From: Pomphorhynchus laevis
Lineage: Eukaryota; Acanthocephala; Palaeacanthocephala; Echinorhynchida; Pomphorhynchidae
Direction: 5' to 3'
DNA: 64,000 nucleotides
NCBI GenBank assembly: GCA_012934845.2
Contig: WNNJ02003690.1
Coordinates: 19,222-83,221, forward strand
Of the stretch, positions 1 through 13,740 are shown in pieces; the stretch's first letter is position 1, and each line of letters begins with the position of its first letter. The notes below the pieces were generated by a model, which was given only the letters and a program-made list of their open reading frames with translations, searched no databases and was not told the DNA's origin. The position numbers and the translations under genes were made by a program.

Positions 1-654
1 ACTGCTTTTTAATCAAAGGATTTCAAGGACTTCTTGAACCAACTAGGGATTGGCATTAGTCAAACAACGCCATATAGGCCTCAGGCAAATGGACAGTGCG
101 AACGATTGAATAGGACATTATGGAAAACAATATCATTGGCTTCAGAGGCGAAAAAGGAAGATATCTCAAAGTGGGAGAGAGTACTAAACGATGCACTATC
201 ATCGATTCGAGGTCGGCTTTGTACTGCTATAAACGACACGCCTCACAACACATTCTTCGTCTTTCCTCGACGATTTACACCACCGCTTAACCTCCCGAAA
301 TGTTTGACGGATTCTGATAACGTTTTAATGTGGAACTATAATCGGCATTCTAAATACGAGCCAATTGTTCAGAGAGTGAGACTTTTGGATTCCAGTCCAG
401 CATATTCGACCGTCGAAGACGCAGCAGGAAAGATCCAGAAGGTTTTGACACAAAACTTAGCAAACGAGGGAAATGATGATGCATCGAAAGACGACGAGGG
501 CAATAAGGACGATGCAGCTGACACGCCTGACTATGACACGACCACAATCGATGACCATAAAGGAAATTCTGAGGTCAAAGTCACATCCCCTGGTCCTTTA
601 ATTTTTCGACGAACCCAACGCATCAGGCGTATACAAACCAGGTATATGGATTGA
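1..654 (+). mobile_element. Ty3/gypsy-like LTR retrotransposon fossil, integrase C-terminal part
   Basis: An open stretch from about 34 to 654 encodes the end of a retroelement integrase. It has the catalytic-core tail motif TPYRPQANGQCERLNR, whose glutamate is the third acidic residue of the DDE triad, followed by a basic, acidic-rich C-terminal tail. This motif is typical of Ty3/gypsy and related integrases, which insert cDNA into the host genome. The upstream part lies outside the window, so only this end can be described. No LTR is recognised. It is an old, incomplete fossil copy; the family assignment rests on the motif alone. Confidence 0.75.
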
Positions 655-3093
655 CAAAACAACGAAGCTGCGAAAAATGTTGTATTTTATGTCTATGTTA
701 CTTATATACTATTTTTAGATGTTAAATAAAACCACTTTGGTTTCAGTTTAAACACTACAATAATGCACTTAGAATTTTTACAGTCAGAGTCGAAAAAAGA
801 TGCACATGAGAAGTATTTAGGAAATTGGGACTAGCGATGTAAAATATAATCAAGGATGGTGGAGAGCTAATTATTGAAAAGTGTGAATAGACTATCAGCT
901 TTAAAGAAGGTTACATAAAACGACAAAATAGGCTACTAAATGATAGCGGAACGCAAGAGATTAAGTTTAAGGAGTTACTAAGTTCGACTTAAAGTAGTAG
1001 AGTTGCAAACAGAAGTGCACGTGATAGTGATATTAACAGTGATGAGAAAATTGACGAAAAAAAACAGGATTTATGATTGTAGAGGAACTGTATGCAATGA
1101 GACTTGAGAAAAGCGATAATATCACGAGCGCGGCTAAGAATATGAGTGGAATATTGGTAAGTAAATAGAGACTTAAGTCATACAGAGGACTGACAAGTTT
1201 AACGATCTCCTGCATTAGACACAGGAGATCGATGAAAGTGTATAAACGAGTTCAACGGTGTATAATGAGATGTGTACACAGGTAACGAAGGTATATGAAC
1301 AGGATTGGAAAAAGAGAGATAACGATAAATGCGCCGCAAGGACGATATAAGCACGACTTTGGGAATGCTAGAGGCTAGAATGGCAGATACAGAATAAGCA
1401 GGAGGTTTGTTACATAAGCGGTGCTGTCAATATGCAGAATCGAAATATTCCATTTCACTATACTCTAACAGCATACTTCGAACAAAACTGTTCGATACTG
1501 ACATTGAATAACGGATAGCAAAATCAATGGCTGTTTATTGTAAATCAACATTTTTGCAAATTGGAACTTGCAAGAATTGAAAAGAATAAATCATTGATCA
1601 TATATTGAGTATTCTGCATTCAAGAGCGTCATTGCTGTGGTTGGTGGTTCAACTCTGCACCTTGTATAGTAATCGTACTTCACGGTTTCGAAAACACAGG
1701 GTGCAGTATTGATTACACTTTGGGCAACTGTTTTTTCTAATTAACGCAATGTTCCAATACCCGCATATAAATTCTTTATCTGCAACCATTTTTTCAACTG
1801 TAGATAAATTGTTGTCCAAACAAAACATCCTACTCCATCGCAGCTTATTTGTAAAGGGGTATAAGCTTGAACGTTTGTGTTTTGTCGAGCTGGGATGTTT
1901 GCAGTTTTTGCGTCTTTTCGGCATATAATATGTCTTTTCGGTTACATATGTGAATTCAATGATTCTAATTATCTGTGCGAAAATGCTATTTCAAAAACTT
2001 GTCCCCTGTTATATTATAATTACGTAAAACTTTTATAAATTACATAAAACATTTTTTACATAGTGTGATACTCCTAAGCCCATGGTTACGGTAAGACTTT
2101 GGTGGAGATTCACATTGCACTGGAGTTTGGTGCTTAGCACTGCAATATGTAATACATCGTGTTTAACTGAGTTTAATTTTACATTCTCGTGAATCAATAC
2201 AGTCTCATGAAGCGTAATATGGTCCAACGTAACACGTTGTCAATATACTGTACTTTGCTACAACTTATTGACAATTTGTTTTGCTAACAGTTTGTAGCTT
2301 AACCGGGAGCCTATAGTTTTAGCTTCCACACCACTTCAAGAAAAAGTATTTTTTTGTGCTTTTTAAATTCCCACTGATTTTAATTTTTATATAATTTTTA
2401 TCAGATAGATTATGGATCGCTGGCTTAAACCTGAAACTACTTAAATTTTTGTTGAAATCGACTTCAATTCTAAAACAATTTCTATGTAAAAAACAAGGAA
2501 AACTCCAAAGTATACCTTAAATTTGGATTATCATAGTGTGGAAATTAAAACAAAATTATTCCACTTTGCGTCATTTATTTTGAAAATCCTTCTGATTGTG
2601 GTATCACATTATCTTCCAAAGTATTGTTCCTATTCTTGATACAGCAGGACGCTACTAATCGGCCTGTGCGGGTTTCATCAGCTGCTGACCCAGACCTACA
2701 TTTCACGTTTCGACCCTTAAATGCATAAACACTTTTACCCTTTGCATGCTTTTCACAAAAGCATGAAACCATCCAGCTTAGCTTCATCTTGAGACAAATT
2801 ATAATCCGTACAGAATTAAGCCGACAATGTTTCAAAAATAAACTTAAGGATTTCTAATCAGTTTCGAAAAGTAATAATGAGTTTGGCATGATGTGAAAAT
2901 TAAAAAATACTAGAAGTTTCGAATTGCTTGTCGTTTTTTGCACGAAAACCATTCACGAAATTTTAATCAAAGATAATAGCAGAAATACTGATACGAGATA
3001 GATCTAAACAATTGTTCAATCGGATTCCTTTCAAATAATTTAGTTTATTGACGAACAATTTATATGTATCATAATGCAAAACATTTCATTTCT
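655..3093. other. Intergenic DNA with no recognised gene
   Basis: AT-rich sequence with stops in all frames apart from short open stretches. Two minus-strand ORFs, 1649-1924 (91 codons, with a CPKCNQYCTLC cysteine cluster) and 2575-2835 (86 codons, cysteine-rich), are slightly suggestive, but I recognise neither and neither has visible gene context. The first 700 bases probably include the decayed flank of the gypsy fossil. Confidence 0.4.
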
Positions 3094-3252
3094 TAATGAC
3101 CAGCCTTTCTAATAATCAGCTTTTATATTGACCAGCTTTATAATGACCATCCTTTATAATGACTAACCTTTATAATGACGAGCCTTTATAATATCCAGTA
3201 TTTATAAATACCAGCCTTTATAATGTCCAGTATTTATAATGATCAAACTTTA
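3094..3252. repeat. Minisatellite, about ten diverged 16-bp units
   Basis: Ten successive units of about 16 bp follow the pattern ATAATGACCAGCCTTT. Most copies differ at one to four positions (for example CCAGTATTT and ACTAACCTTT variants). The array is short and degenerate, so it is probably old slippage. No ORF crosses it. Confidence 0.8.
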
Positions 3253-4183
3253 TTTCACGCTTTCAGAATGCAAGCGTGAAAAATGGTTAATTACTTTAAA
3301 AACCATCCGTTGAATGTACGATATTTTTTGCAAGTGAAGAAATAAGAATTGCCCAGTTTCTTGTTAATATCGGATTTTCCTTGTCTACCTTGAGGAAAAA
3401 TTTTTAATCTGTTGTTTGAACTCAGACATGAACTTCATTGTTCTTTTAATGATAAATTTGAGTTGAGAAACTATTTACATGACTTAAAATGTATTTGTAA
3501 ACCAGCATAAATAATGGATATACTCATTATTTTTAATTGCGTCAACTTATCGTTACAAGACAAAAAATTTATTTTTTACCTTAATATGACGTGAACGCTG
3601 CCATCGCAAAAGATAAATTTACAGCTAAATAGTTGGCGATGAACGCTTTTCTTTCTGTTTATTAAAATTAAAGGTTATAATCTGGAACATCATTTAGTGA
3701 GTTTACAAGTGGGCCTCAAAAACTATTTTGACTTTAACCAAAATATTGAATGGGTAAGACATCCATCTAGCATTAACGCAATATCCATGCCAAAACGTTT
3801 ATCGCATGTTGAAGATCAATTTTTGTAATAGATTTCATACGGATTCTTATAAAATAAGGACTAAGGACTTGTTAAAAATGCAACTAGCGTATCCAATTTT
3901 AGTATTAAATACTTTGAAATGCATTTTTCCTTTTCCAGCTTTATGTTTATGTAAATCTGCCTTTTTAAAATTTGTAGACCTTAAGTCAAAAAACAGAAAC
4001 AGATCGTTGGATGTGGAAGAATATATCAGATTAAAAATTTAACATTAGGGATCTAATTTTGATAAACTTACACATCAGCACAAAATATCATCCATATCAT
4101 TTATCCAAATATATGCTATTTATCAAATTTATCATATATATAAAAATAAGTAAGTATATATATGTTGAAACCACAGCTTGGGA
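3253..4183. other. AT-rich intergenic stretch
   Basis: No gene, RNA or clear repeat is seen. A 78-codon plus-strand ORF at 3806-4042 has no recognisable motif and is likely chance. Confidence 0.5.
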
Positions 4184-4477
4184 TCCTTGTTTCTGTCGGA
4201 TTCAAAAATATATCAAAATAGGTAAGTATATAAAATAAAACCAAGCTTCTTTTGCAATTTTATTAAAAAACGTTTTCGGGTTATCCCATCGTCAGTAGCA
4301 CAATTCAAAATTCAGAATACTGAATTTTTGAAAATTCAATTTTTGAATATTGAAAATTTTCTTGTAATTTTCAAGAAAATTTACAAGTGTTCTTCCAAGT
4401 GTTTGAAAAAGTCAGATTCGGACGAAACGTTTTAAATAAATAAAAAGTCTCTGTTCTTTGCTAGTGTTTGTAGTAGT

Positions 4478-4479
<2 letters not shown>

Positions 4480-4531
<52 letters not shown>
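4480..4531. repeat. (TA)n microsatellite
   Basis: About 26 uninterrupted TA dinucleotides. Such tracts are prone to slippage, so the length may vary between individuals or assemblies. Confidence 0.95.
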
Positions 4532-4533
<2 letters not shown>

Positions 4534-4653
4534 TTAAACAAATCAAATCAAGAATCGAGTAACAGCAGCGATTTTTCTTTTATAGCACAATACAAGAGCT
4601 AAGCTTTCGGCGTAAAAGCCTTCTTCAGAGTTGTAAATAGTTATTTGTTAGCA

Positions 4654-4683
4654 GCTTAGAATTTCAAACTTGAAATTCTAAGC
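4654..4683. repeat. Perfect 14-bp inverted repeat with 2-bp spacer
   Basis: GCTTAGAATTTCAA at 4654-4667 is followed, after two bases, by its exact reverse complement at 4670-4683. It could form a tight hairpin in RNA or a cruciform in DNA. It lies about 50 bp beyond the Penelope-like 'gctttcgg' motif, so it may be an element terminus. Confidence 0.8.
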
Positions 4684-4690
4684 AGTATAA

Positions 4691-5900
4691 CATTTATTTT
4701 GTTATTCAAAAGTTTATTTTTTTATTTTTATTGCATGTTCCGAAAACATGTACATATTTTGATTGTTATTATAAAAACACGTTTTTGGCAAGGAAACTCA
4801 GCGTCACAAAATATACAGATGTAAGCTATAAAATACAGATTAGATGTAAGCTTAACTCATCGATGTATTTTTCCGAGATTTTCGCTGATAGCAGACACTC
4901 AAATACGTGGTATAAAACATTGCATTTTCCTTCACAGAAAAACACAGACAAGCATCTACAATCAATGTGTTGGTTCGGGGAACTCATTGTGAAATCTATG
5001 CAAAGAAACCCTATAAACCAGGACACGTTTAGAATCAAACAGACTGCCAACTAAATTGTGTATAAACTGCGGAAACGAACGATTGAGGATCGAGCTCGTT
5101 TATCTTTTTCAGGTAGTCTTTCTTAGTTTTTTATTTTTGGTCCACTAGTTTTCGCATAAAGAAGAAAAGAATGTATTCTTTCCAGACTAAAAGTATTCTT
5201 TTAGATTGACTATTTTTCGTAAGCAATTACATTTATATTAATTTAATATAAATTATTAATTATAATAATGACAAATAAATAAACCATCGAAAACTTAATT
5301 TTAAAGTCTTAAGCAACATTAAATAATAAACTTTTAATCTTAAGGCAAATAAAATCTACACAAATCTCCCATTATGAAATTTTGAAATTAACGCGTAGAT
5401 TAAGATTGTTAATATTTTGCGAACTTATTCGCAAAACACTTGGAGCAAATGAAAACTAGATAGAGGTAGTACACTGTTGTTAAAACATTTGCTGGCACTA
5501 AAATTATGTATCGCTCAAAATATTGTAGATCACGTCAAAACAAATTATAAACTTGTGAAAATTATATACAACAAAATACTTGGCAAATGTTTTTATTTAA
5601 CGTTTAAATCTATCTTTATAACTGTAGACAAAATCGAAGTATGAATAAGCAGGAATACTTCTTTGGAGTATGCCAATGTTGTTCGTAAAACAACATTTCA
5701 ATTGCAAAGAAATAAAACAAGTGTTTAATTAATCGATTTTTTTATTCCGTAGACTAACAATAAATTTCCTTTCTCTTCACAGAGAACACGCTGTTTTCTA
5801 GAAACACAAAATGCTTAATTAAACAAAAAAATGATGTTGAATAGTTTGTTTCGAATAACGGATAAATCATACTTTGTTTATGACTTAAATCACAAATGTG
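4691..5900. other. AT-rich stretch without a recognised gene
   Basis: Overlapping ORFs on both strands at 4731-5054 (107 codons, plus) and 4826-5050 (74 codons, minus) show no family motif that I recognise. The rest is low-complexity AT-rich sequence. Confidence 0.4.
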
Positions 5901-5901
5901 G

Positions 5902-6860
5902 ATATATTTAAATTTACAAGAAACATATTTTTGCATGAGCATTCATGCATACCATATAATATAAAATATTATACATTAAATAATAGAATTTTATTGGCTT
6001 TCTTCAAAATCAATTAAATAATCAAATGCATTAAATAATCAAATAATCTAATAATTTTAATAGTAAATTACAAAAGGTAAATTACTTTACTTTATTAAAG
6101 TAAAGTAAATCTAATATAATATAAATATAATATCTAATAAATAAATCTAATATAATATATTTATAATTCTTAAAATATGTAATGATATTATATATTTCCT
6201 TTAAACGATTCAAATGATTTGATTGACAAATATTTAAATAGATATTTTAAACTAAGTTACTACAAATATACAATCAAACAGAAAATAGCAAAATATATAA
6301 ATCAACAAAATAATATTTATTCGACAAGTGAACAGATTTGTCCAAATAGCCGTCTTTTTAATAAAACTAATACTTATGATAAAGAAAGCCGATATTCATT
6401 AAATTAACATAAATTAAAAACTTTTAAAACTAATACATATTTATTAAATTTACGAGAATACCAAATAATATAAAATATAATTTTATATTTTATAAAAAAT
6501 TATAAATAAAGAATTTTTGCAGGTACCAAATAATATTAAATATAATAGTCAAATAATATTAACATTAAATTAACATAAATTAAAACTACTTTTAAATTAT
6601 ATCGTAAAGATGACATATTTATTAAATTTACGAGAATACCAAATAATATAAAATATAATTTTATATTTTATAAAAAATTATAAATATTTTATATGACATA
6701 TTTTTGCATGAGCTTTAATGCATAGCAAATAATATTAAATATAATACGTCAAATAATAAAATTTTAAAAATTGCCATAATATGTAATGATATTGGTTTTC
6801 TTCAAAATCAATTAAATAATTAAATGCATTAATCATTACTAAACAATAAAATTTGAAATC
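5902..6860 (+). mobile_element. Tandemly rearranged 3' scraps of the YIDD reverse-transcriptase element
   Basis: Plus-strand translations repeat the C-terminal end of the reverse transcriptase found complete at 53.8-55.3 kb: FLHEHSCIPYNIKY near 5930, STSEQICPNSRLFNKT near 6340, and DDIF..FTRIPNNIKY near 6440 and again near 6610. The same 'accaaataatataaaatataa' block and the 'ttcttcaaaatcaatt' block recur two or three times at spacings of about 150-200 bp. So this is a small tandem array of one element's tail, not a gene. It lies in the opposite orientation to the related arrays at 45 and 54 kb. Confidence 0.65.
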
Positions 6861-9800
6861 TTCAATTTCCATGTTTACTGAACTTTAGTTTTATTAAGAA
6901 AGCAAAAATTTAATGAACAAAAACGATCAATGACTTGCACGTAACTAAAAATAATGTATGGTAAACGAGTAAAGATCGTTTATCATGTAATGTCAGGCAC
7001 CTATGAACACGTTTATAAATTAGATAAACGTTCTCTAAAATGCCTTATAATTTAAAAATTATAGTTTATAAGATATTATAATATATATTACAATTATATA
7101 TTTATTAATCTAAATAATTAATAAAAAATATTAATAATTTATTATAATTATTTTAAGTAACTGATTGTAATATAATAATGTCAAATACAGCGATATCTAA
7201 TGCACATACAGGTATAAATCAAGTGTTTGATAATCTTCTAGTAATGCTCGTTAAACCAATCAAGTGGTAATGAACAATGGCATTTATCATGTATTTATGA
7301 ACAGCTCAATATATGATATAAACATTTAATTATAAATTTTAAAGTTAATTTTTTAATAGCTAACTGCAATGATTATCTAACGGATATCAACACTGCTATT
7401 GAAAATTTGACATTAAAAAATAATTTAAATTAAATTGAAAGTAATTAAATAGTGCTCACAATTCACATAGACAATAACTTTTACGAATTTCAAAATCATA
7501 TCGTTGGAATTGACGTCTATTAAATTTCGCTTATCTGTACACGTGCGGATTATTATTTTATTATTGTTACCTTATTAATTTTATATAAAAATAGTTAATT
7601 TATATATCGATTGTTAACTCATTGGTTTATTAGTTATAGATTAATGGAGCGAATGAAGTTTAATTAATTAGCACAAAGTCCACTTTTCAATAGCTTACTG
7701 CTATAATCACCAAATTGGTATCTTATGATAGCAGTTAGATATCTCGTACGACTAATAATTTTTACATCTGATGATGCGGCATTGTTCCAATCAGATATTC
7801 AGCTCAACATTAAAGTGTAATTCGTGATGACTATTTTGGATGATGTGCCAAATGTTATGAGATGATAGTAAAAGTTAGTTATTAAAAATTTGACTTTAAA
7901 AAATTAAACTCTACGCGCTACATTAATCAATAATAAAATGCATTTCATAAAATATCATGTAATAAAGTCATCGCTAATAATTTTTTTATTATTCATTGAA
8001 ATGTGTTGACGGCGGCGATGTATTTAAAATTTAATTGTTTCAATAAAAACGAATAATTTAAAAATATAAAATACCAGAATTATCGCGCATAATCAATTTA
8101 TCAAAGCGTTGGATAGACATGAAGATGAATTGTAATATAATCGTTTATTTATAATAAATTAAAATAAAACTTTAAATTCGTTTTTAAATATCATTATTCG
8201 ATTGACTTTAAAGAAACTTAAACAAATAGATGAATTATATTTGTAATGAAAGACAAATTTAAATCGTTTCTGTATGAATAAATTTAGCACGTAATGTTTT
8301 ACCCGCTGCTTTGTTAGGTTGAGGAATAGAACTTAAAACTGGTAATATACAAGTTCTTTTTGATAACCTATAATCTTTACTCTGATATATAGTATATTAT
8401 CTATTAATCAATTCATAAAAATACCGGTTTGTAAAAATTCTTAACATATAAGAAACTGAATTTTAGCAAATCTCAAGATTTAGATATTTTAAAATTTCAG
8501 CCAAAATATGGCTGTTAACTGATATAATTAATTTAAAGATTTAATTTTATTTATTAAAAATATTTTAATAAATATTATTGTGATGATGGTATTTGCAACA
8601 AGTATGAATCGATCTACGAGTTCAGAAATATTTCTTTATATATCCGAACTTTGTGTCATGAATAACCACTCCGATCTTCGAGGACACCTTAGGCGTTGCA
8701 TGTAAAAGAATAAAATAATTAATTAATAATTAACAAAGAATTTGATCAATTACGATGAAGTCAATACATTTGCAATGCTTTAAGCTGACATTCATGTTAA
8801 TTATTTATAGCGTAGCTGTCATAAAATTATAGTCACAAAGCAAAAAAGTTTAATCAGGTCAAAATTGTCATATCACAGTTGTATATCACATTGTGATATA
8901 TCGGATCACACTATATCGGATCCTATGTTCAAGAAAATCGTATGTCCAATTATTTAACACAAGCGATTTAATACTATAAAAGGAGATACAAGGAGATAAA
9001 ATTGTAGATAAAGAAGATAAATATCACAAGCGATAAATTAATATGAAACAAAAATAGATGATTTTCATACATTCGTGAATCTTGATTACTTCATATGCTT
9101 CATTTCATATTATATATTTATCAATGCAATAATAATTAAATTTCATAAATATTTCATATAATTAAATAGTACATTTGCTTAACTCGGCAGAAAATGTATG
9201 CTTTCATTAGAATCGAGTATGTATTTCCTGTAAATTCACTAATTTAACTTGTACTAATTTTATATTACATAAAACTGTTGAAATTGTTTTAAATTTACTA
9301 TCAAAATAATACAGAATTTCGAGATTAATTTATTTTAAGAGCCGATTCAATTAATTATTTGAATCAACTGCAATGAAAATTTTAATTTAATATGCTGGAA
9401 TTGTTTAATTAATTATATAGATTATTAATTGCTAATTTATATCGATAAGCATAGATAATCAATAAATATATCAAATGAAAAAGATCAAATCATCGAATTA
9501 ATTGAAGATTAAAAAAATTAATAGAATTTATTACAAAATTCAATTGAATTAATTGATTAGCAAAACAGTTTTAAAACTTCAAACAAATAATACAATAAAT
9601 TATTTAATAAACTAAATTAGTTGTTCAATTAGTTGTTCAATTAGTTGATCAGTATCAACTATGTGAATAATAAATAACAGACGATGTATAAGAATAAGGA
9701 TTAGAAATCATCATGAGGAACTGATATAACAATCAGTAAAAGTTTAGAGTTTAAAGATACTCATTGTCCCAAAAATATAGATACAAACTGACATTACATA

Positions 9801-10651
9801 ATAAATAATTATGAATAAAATATAAATAAATAAAATAAAAATAAAATATACATTTATAATAAAAATGCATAATCATAATACGTTAGATATTTATAAAATA
9901 CATAAATATTATTTATTAAATACAAAATATATGAATAATTATATAAATATGATTTATATTTTTTGAGTAGAAATTAAATTATTAAAATAAAAGCATTAAA
10001 GTAAAATTATTTAAATGCTATAAAATGTTGTAGTAGCCAGTTACTTACACGAAATGGTTATTATTAATGCTAATATATCAAGCTTTAGAAATAGCATCGT
10101 TTATTATTAATAAACTAATTTTATAATCAATTATTTTCGATACATTTATTTGGAATAATTAAAATAATTAATTAATAAATAATTAATAAGTTATTAATTT
10201 GTTTCAGTAGTTTTAATAAAATTGTACCGTTATTACGTTAAGATTACTTCGTGGCATCTGCTACGCCAACATTAATGATCGTGCGATTGTCTTTAATGAT
10301 CATTGGACTGATTTCAATGATCATTAATCATTTGGTATTGATAAGCTGTAACTTGCAAGGTAACTCTAATACCAATAAATAAAGATTGTTAAGGTTTCTT
10401 ACTAAAGACTTTCTTGCCCGAGACTATCCACATAACTCTGTATTCATCCCGGTATAAGGTTTGTACTTTTAAATATCAGAGACTACTTGAAGGGCTGTCA
10501 ATATTAACGGTTAGGAAAATCCAGATCATCTGTAAGCAAACACAGACACCGAATTTTTTAAATTCAACAGTAGCGAAATGTTCAAACTGTCTATTGTTAA
10601 AAACAGTGAATGCTATAGAAAAATATATAAGCTAACAAAAATACCCAAATA
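6861..10651. other. Very AT-rich gene desert
   Basis: Almost continuous A/T with no ORF above background and no RNA gene seen. Two degenerate copies of the YIDD-element end repeat lie here: 8286-8423 (plus) and about 9664-9745 (minus). Both are recognised by 'gaggaatag...' or 'agaataaggattag' and the trailing 'attaatcaattcataaaa' phrase. Palindromic 'aatgatcatt' motifs cluster at 10270-10330. Confidence 0.5.
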
Positions 10652-10709
10652 TTTACTCATTTAAGCTTCTAAAAACGCTGATGCGTTTTTAGAAGTTTAA
10701 ATGAGTAAA
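10652..10709. repeat. Hairpin-forming inverted repeat, 27-nt arms
   Basis: The arm at 10652-10678 (from TTTACTCATTTAAGC to AAAAACGC) is matched by its reverse complement at 10683-10709 with a single C/T difference. The loop is TGAT. The lone difference would form a G-U pair in RNA. No gene is adjacent, so its role is unknown; it could be a fold-back element remnant. Confidence 0.8.
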
Positions 10710-11739
10710 AAATCTAATTCATATAGACGATCAAACTTTTAATAAAAGATGGGTTGACAGCTCAATTACAACTAACGTGAATGCATAGCTGCCTACAAAA
10801 AAGATGGACTTTCACAGTTGACATCATAATACATATTTTTCCTTCGTTGAAATAAGGTACATTTAGAAGGCCGACAATTCCGTGACTAAAATTAAGTCAA
10901 GTCAAACAGTAAAAACAGAGAACACAAGCTTCTTCAACGAAATCTTGGGTTTTCATTTTACGACTTCCTATTTTATAAATGAAATAGCCTCTTCAAGGAA
11001 ACCTTAGGTTTTCATTTTACTAGTACAGTTCGGATGGACGACTTCCTAATGTTCGCGAAAGAAAACCTCGCGGGTATGAGTCTGACGACGCGAACAGTGC
11101 GAAACATGCTAAGCAACCTATCTTGAAGAAGGACACATCATCGGAGGTGCACAGTTTACAGGAAAATACTCATATACCTACATAGAAAGACATATAAGCT
11201 AAGTTTCAACGTATGCATCAAGTCTTGATAAATATGATTAATCAACGATTGTGCGAGTTTATGTCAACATTTGAGAAACGTTTTGCATTATAACCGATGT
11301 ATATCAACGCCATGCTAACAATGATAAAAGCAGACATACTAGTCAAAGAACATAATTGCAATATATTGCCAATCAAGAGGAACACTGACACTAGTTTTCT
11401 AGACATGATGCGGTGTAAATTATGCTGAAATGATTAGGGGCAATACGCAACCGTAAATAATAGCACTTGCTATCAAACAACATATCCTCACTGCATAAGG
11501 AACATATACAGGTTAAGTCCGAGGTTTCGAATGATCTGTTCAGAGATGATACCACGCTTTCAGTTATATTATGCTATGCACTTATATTGTGTTTTCTAAC
11601 CTATAACTTGTCGATATTGATTCAGTAAAGTCTGGCTACTCTGATATATTCTAATTCATTCTACTATTCTAAAACAACGGTTACATAGTTATCATTCAAA
11701 TAATGCAGTAGAAAATAAATGAACTTAAAAAATTTGAGA
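10710..11739. other. Unassigned flank of the inverted duplication
   Basis: Sequence complexity is higher than in the desert to the left. An approximate direct repeat of about 35 bp (10930-10965 and 10989-11025, sharing GGTTTTCATTTTAC) is present. A broken plus-strand reading between about 11070 and 11400 gives protein-like text (for example RLCEFMSTFEKRF), but I cannot assign it to a family. It may be a decayed retroelement ORF. Confidence 0.4.
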
Positions 11740-12847
11740 TATAATATACATACAATCAATCCAGTTCCATATCAATCCAGCAAATTTAACAGTTTAAACA
11801 CACAAGGGCGTTGATGGGAGGACGTAAGAAGACAGCTACGACCGACACCAACTGTGCTCAACTACAAGTACAGTGTTCGACACATGACTGCAGCGTATGA
11901 ACTACAATCGCATGCGACCACAGTAAGTCTAAAGAAGACTTCCTATGCGGCTTTTGTGCCACCAAACTCATACGCGACCTCTCCCATAAGAACATATCAA
12001 CCTCCAACGTGTCCACTCAAACCACCCCAGTCGCTTCTGATGTCCTTTGTCATCCCAATGATCCTGTCACCACATGCACTTCTAATCCTACGTTTTCACT
12101 TCTCGACACGCTCCGTTTCTTCCCTTCTGTCTCGTTTCTCAATAACCTACATCCCTCAACCAAAATCACCTCCATCAACCTCCACAATTCTTCGACTCAT
12201 AACCTTTCCTCACATCGCACCACCCTATCTATTATCCCAACCCTCTTTGTCTTCCGCTGTCAAACCTACTCCCTTAATATCCTCAACTCCCAGCTCTCAT
12301 ATCGTGATCTCACCAACTCCCGTTACTCGTACTTTTTTACAGAAACGCTTTCCTCCTCGCGATCGCAGCGTCATCGTCACTAATATCACTACTTCCACCT
12401 CGTTATCTCCACAAGCACGTCTCGAACACGATGTTTCCGCATTCAGATCTATATATCCTAACTTGTTCCTGCGGATAAACCATCCTTTTTCAACAACATC
12501 TCTCCTGTCGCATTCATACGACTAAATAAATTCTTCTCAATCTAATCCTTCCCAGCCCCTCTCCTAAAAATTGTTTTCAAGCATTGCTCTCACGCATCTT
12601 CTATCCTCTCAACGATTCAAACTCATGTCCTCTTCAGCCACTCACATTTTCCAGGATCGCACACCCTCCGAAATTGCTAATCGCTCATCTGCCCGCAATA
12701 AAAAACGCCGTATTGAGGAGAACGACGAAACATCTCTCTACATCCAAAACATCGAAGGAAATTTTTAAGTTGTCCTCACCTGCCCAAAAATTCGATGGCG
12801 CTCCATCTTTCCTATGTGCCTTCTCAACTAGCCCCTATCACCACCAC

Positions 12848-13400
12848 TCACGGTTTCCGCCTCGGCCTCCTCAACACTAGATCTATTCTCAATAAATCCG
12901 ATATCATCATCAACCTATTCACCAATCAATCAATCGATCTATTTTACGTAATCTAATCCTGGCACACCGATTCTGACGACCTCTCCATCCGCCGTATGCT
13001 CTATGCCGGTTGTCGCCCACCCCTATAGCTCACCCCCTTCTAAATTTTCTAATCATGGCGGCATTGTCGCATTCGACCGTCACCCCGCGTTTTACGCAAA
13101 ATCACTTCCCCTTTCAGTCCTTGTGCTTTTGAACTGCTCACATGTCGTTCTTCTAACCCGATCACTCTAGATCTCGCCATTGTATACCGTTCTGGTTCAT
13201 CTGCTCCTACCTCCTTATTTTTTTTACCGAAATCGCTGACCTTCTGACTCACTGTTCGACTTCAAGATCGTTCCGTTCGACTTCAAGATCCGCCTCGCCC
13301 GCCCCTCTCCCATAATAACATATTCCACTTCTCACGATCTCGACTTTCTTTTCGACACTGAACTCACATCCATTCTCGATCTTCTCTAACCCTTCAAGCC
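12848..13400 (+). pseudogene. LINE copy 1 endonuclease (EEP) domain, partly deleted
   Basis: The reading GLLNTRSILNKSDII begins the endonuclease/exonuclease/phosphatase fold, which nicks target DNA to prime reverse transcription. ELLTCRSSNPITLDLAIVYR follows near 13170. Compared with the right-arm copy, about 300 bp are missing near 13290-13310, where a short 'ttcgacttcaagatc' duplication marks the deletion scar. In-frame stops also occur, so the domain cannot be functional. Confidence 0.75.
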
Positions 13401-13740
13401 TCACCCACACCGTCGCTTGCACCGTGCCCAATGGTTTGACATCCAATGCCTACACTCAAAGCGTCGACTTCGTCATGCTTTGTGAGTCTATAACCGCTCT
13501 CTCAGACGTGATTTCCGCTCGATCACTCCGTCTTTCCGTGATTACTATTTTGCTCATCGCCGGTCTCATCTCAACTTACTACGTACCAAATGCAACTCCT
13601 TCTGGCAGCATAAAATCATCACTTCATTCAACTCTAAGACTCTGCGGCACACTTTTAACTTAATCCTTGCTCGCTCCTCTTCGCCGAACAACATCAGTGC
13701 CCATTATTATTCGTCATTTATCCAGACCAAAGTATAAACG

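Larger units (their letters stand above)
4184..4690. mobile_element. Possible remnant ends of Penelope-like elements
   Basis: Two short motifs, 'cgttttcgggttatcccatc' plus 'gtcagtag' near 4270 and 'gctttcggcgtaaaagcctt' plus 'cttcag' near 4601, resemble the sequence just inside a GIY-YIG element at 36770 ('gctttcgggcacatccctt' then 'cttcag'). Such TTTCGG...TCAG motifs often border Penelope-like elements. A phrase 'gacgaaacgttttaaataaa' at about 4419 fits the same reading. No coding part is preserved here, so the assignment is tentative. The stretch also contains a TA microsatellite and a small palindrome, listed separately. Confidence 0.3.

Noticed and set aside
4731-5054. Overlapping ORFs at 4.7-5.05 kb as a host gene
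   Set aside because: Open on both strands at once with no recognised motif; probably chance in a stretch of better composition.
12009-12383. ORFs at the 5' part of LINE copy 1 (11854-12525, 12009-12383) as separate genes
   Set aside because: They are Ser/Pro/Thr-rich alternative frames of the decayed LINE; only the frame with FLCGFCATKL resembles a zinc finger.
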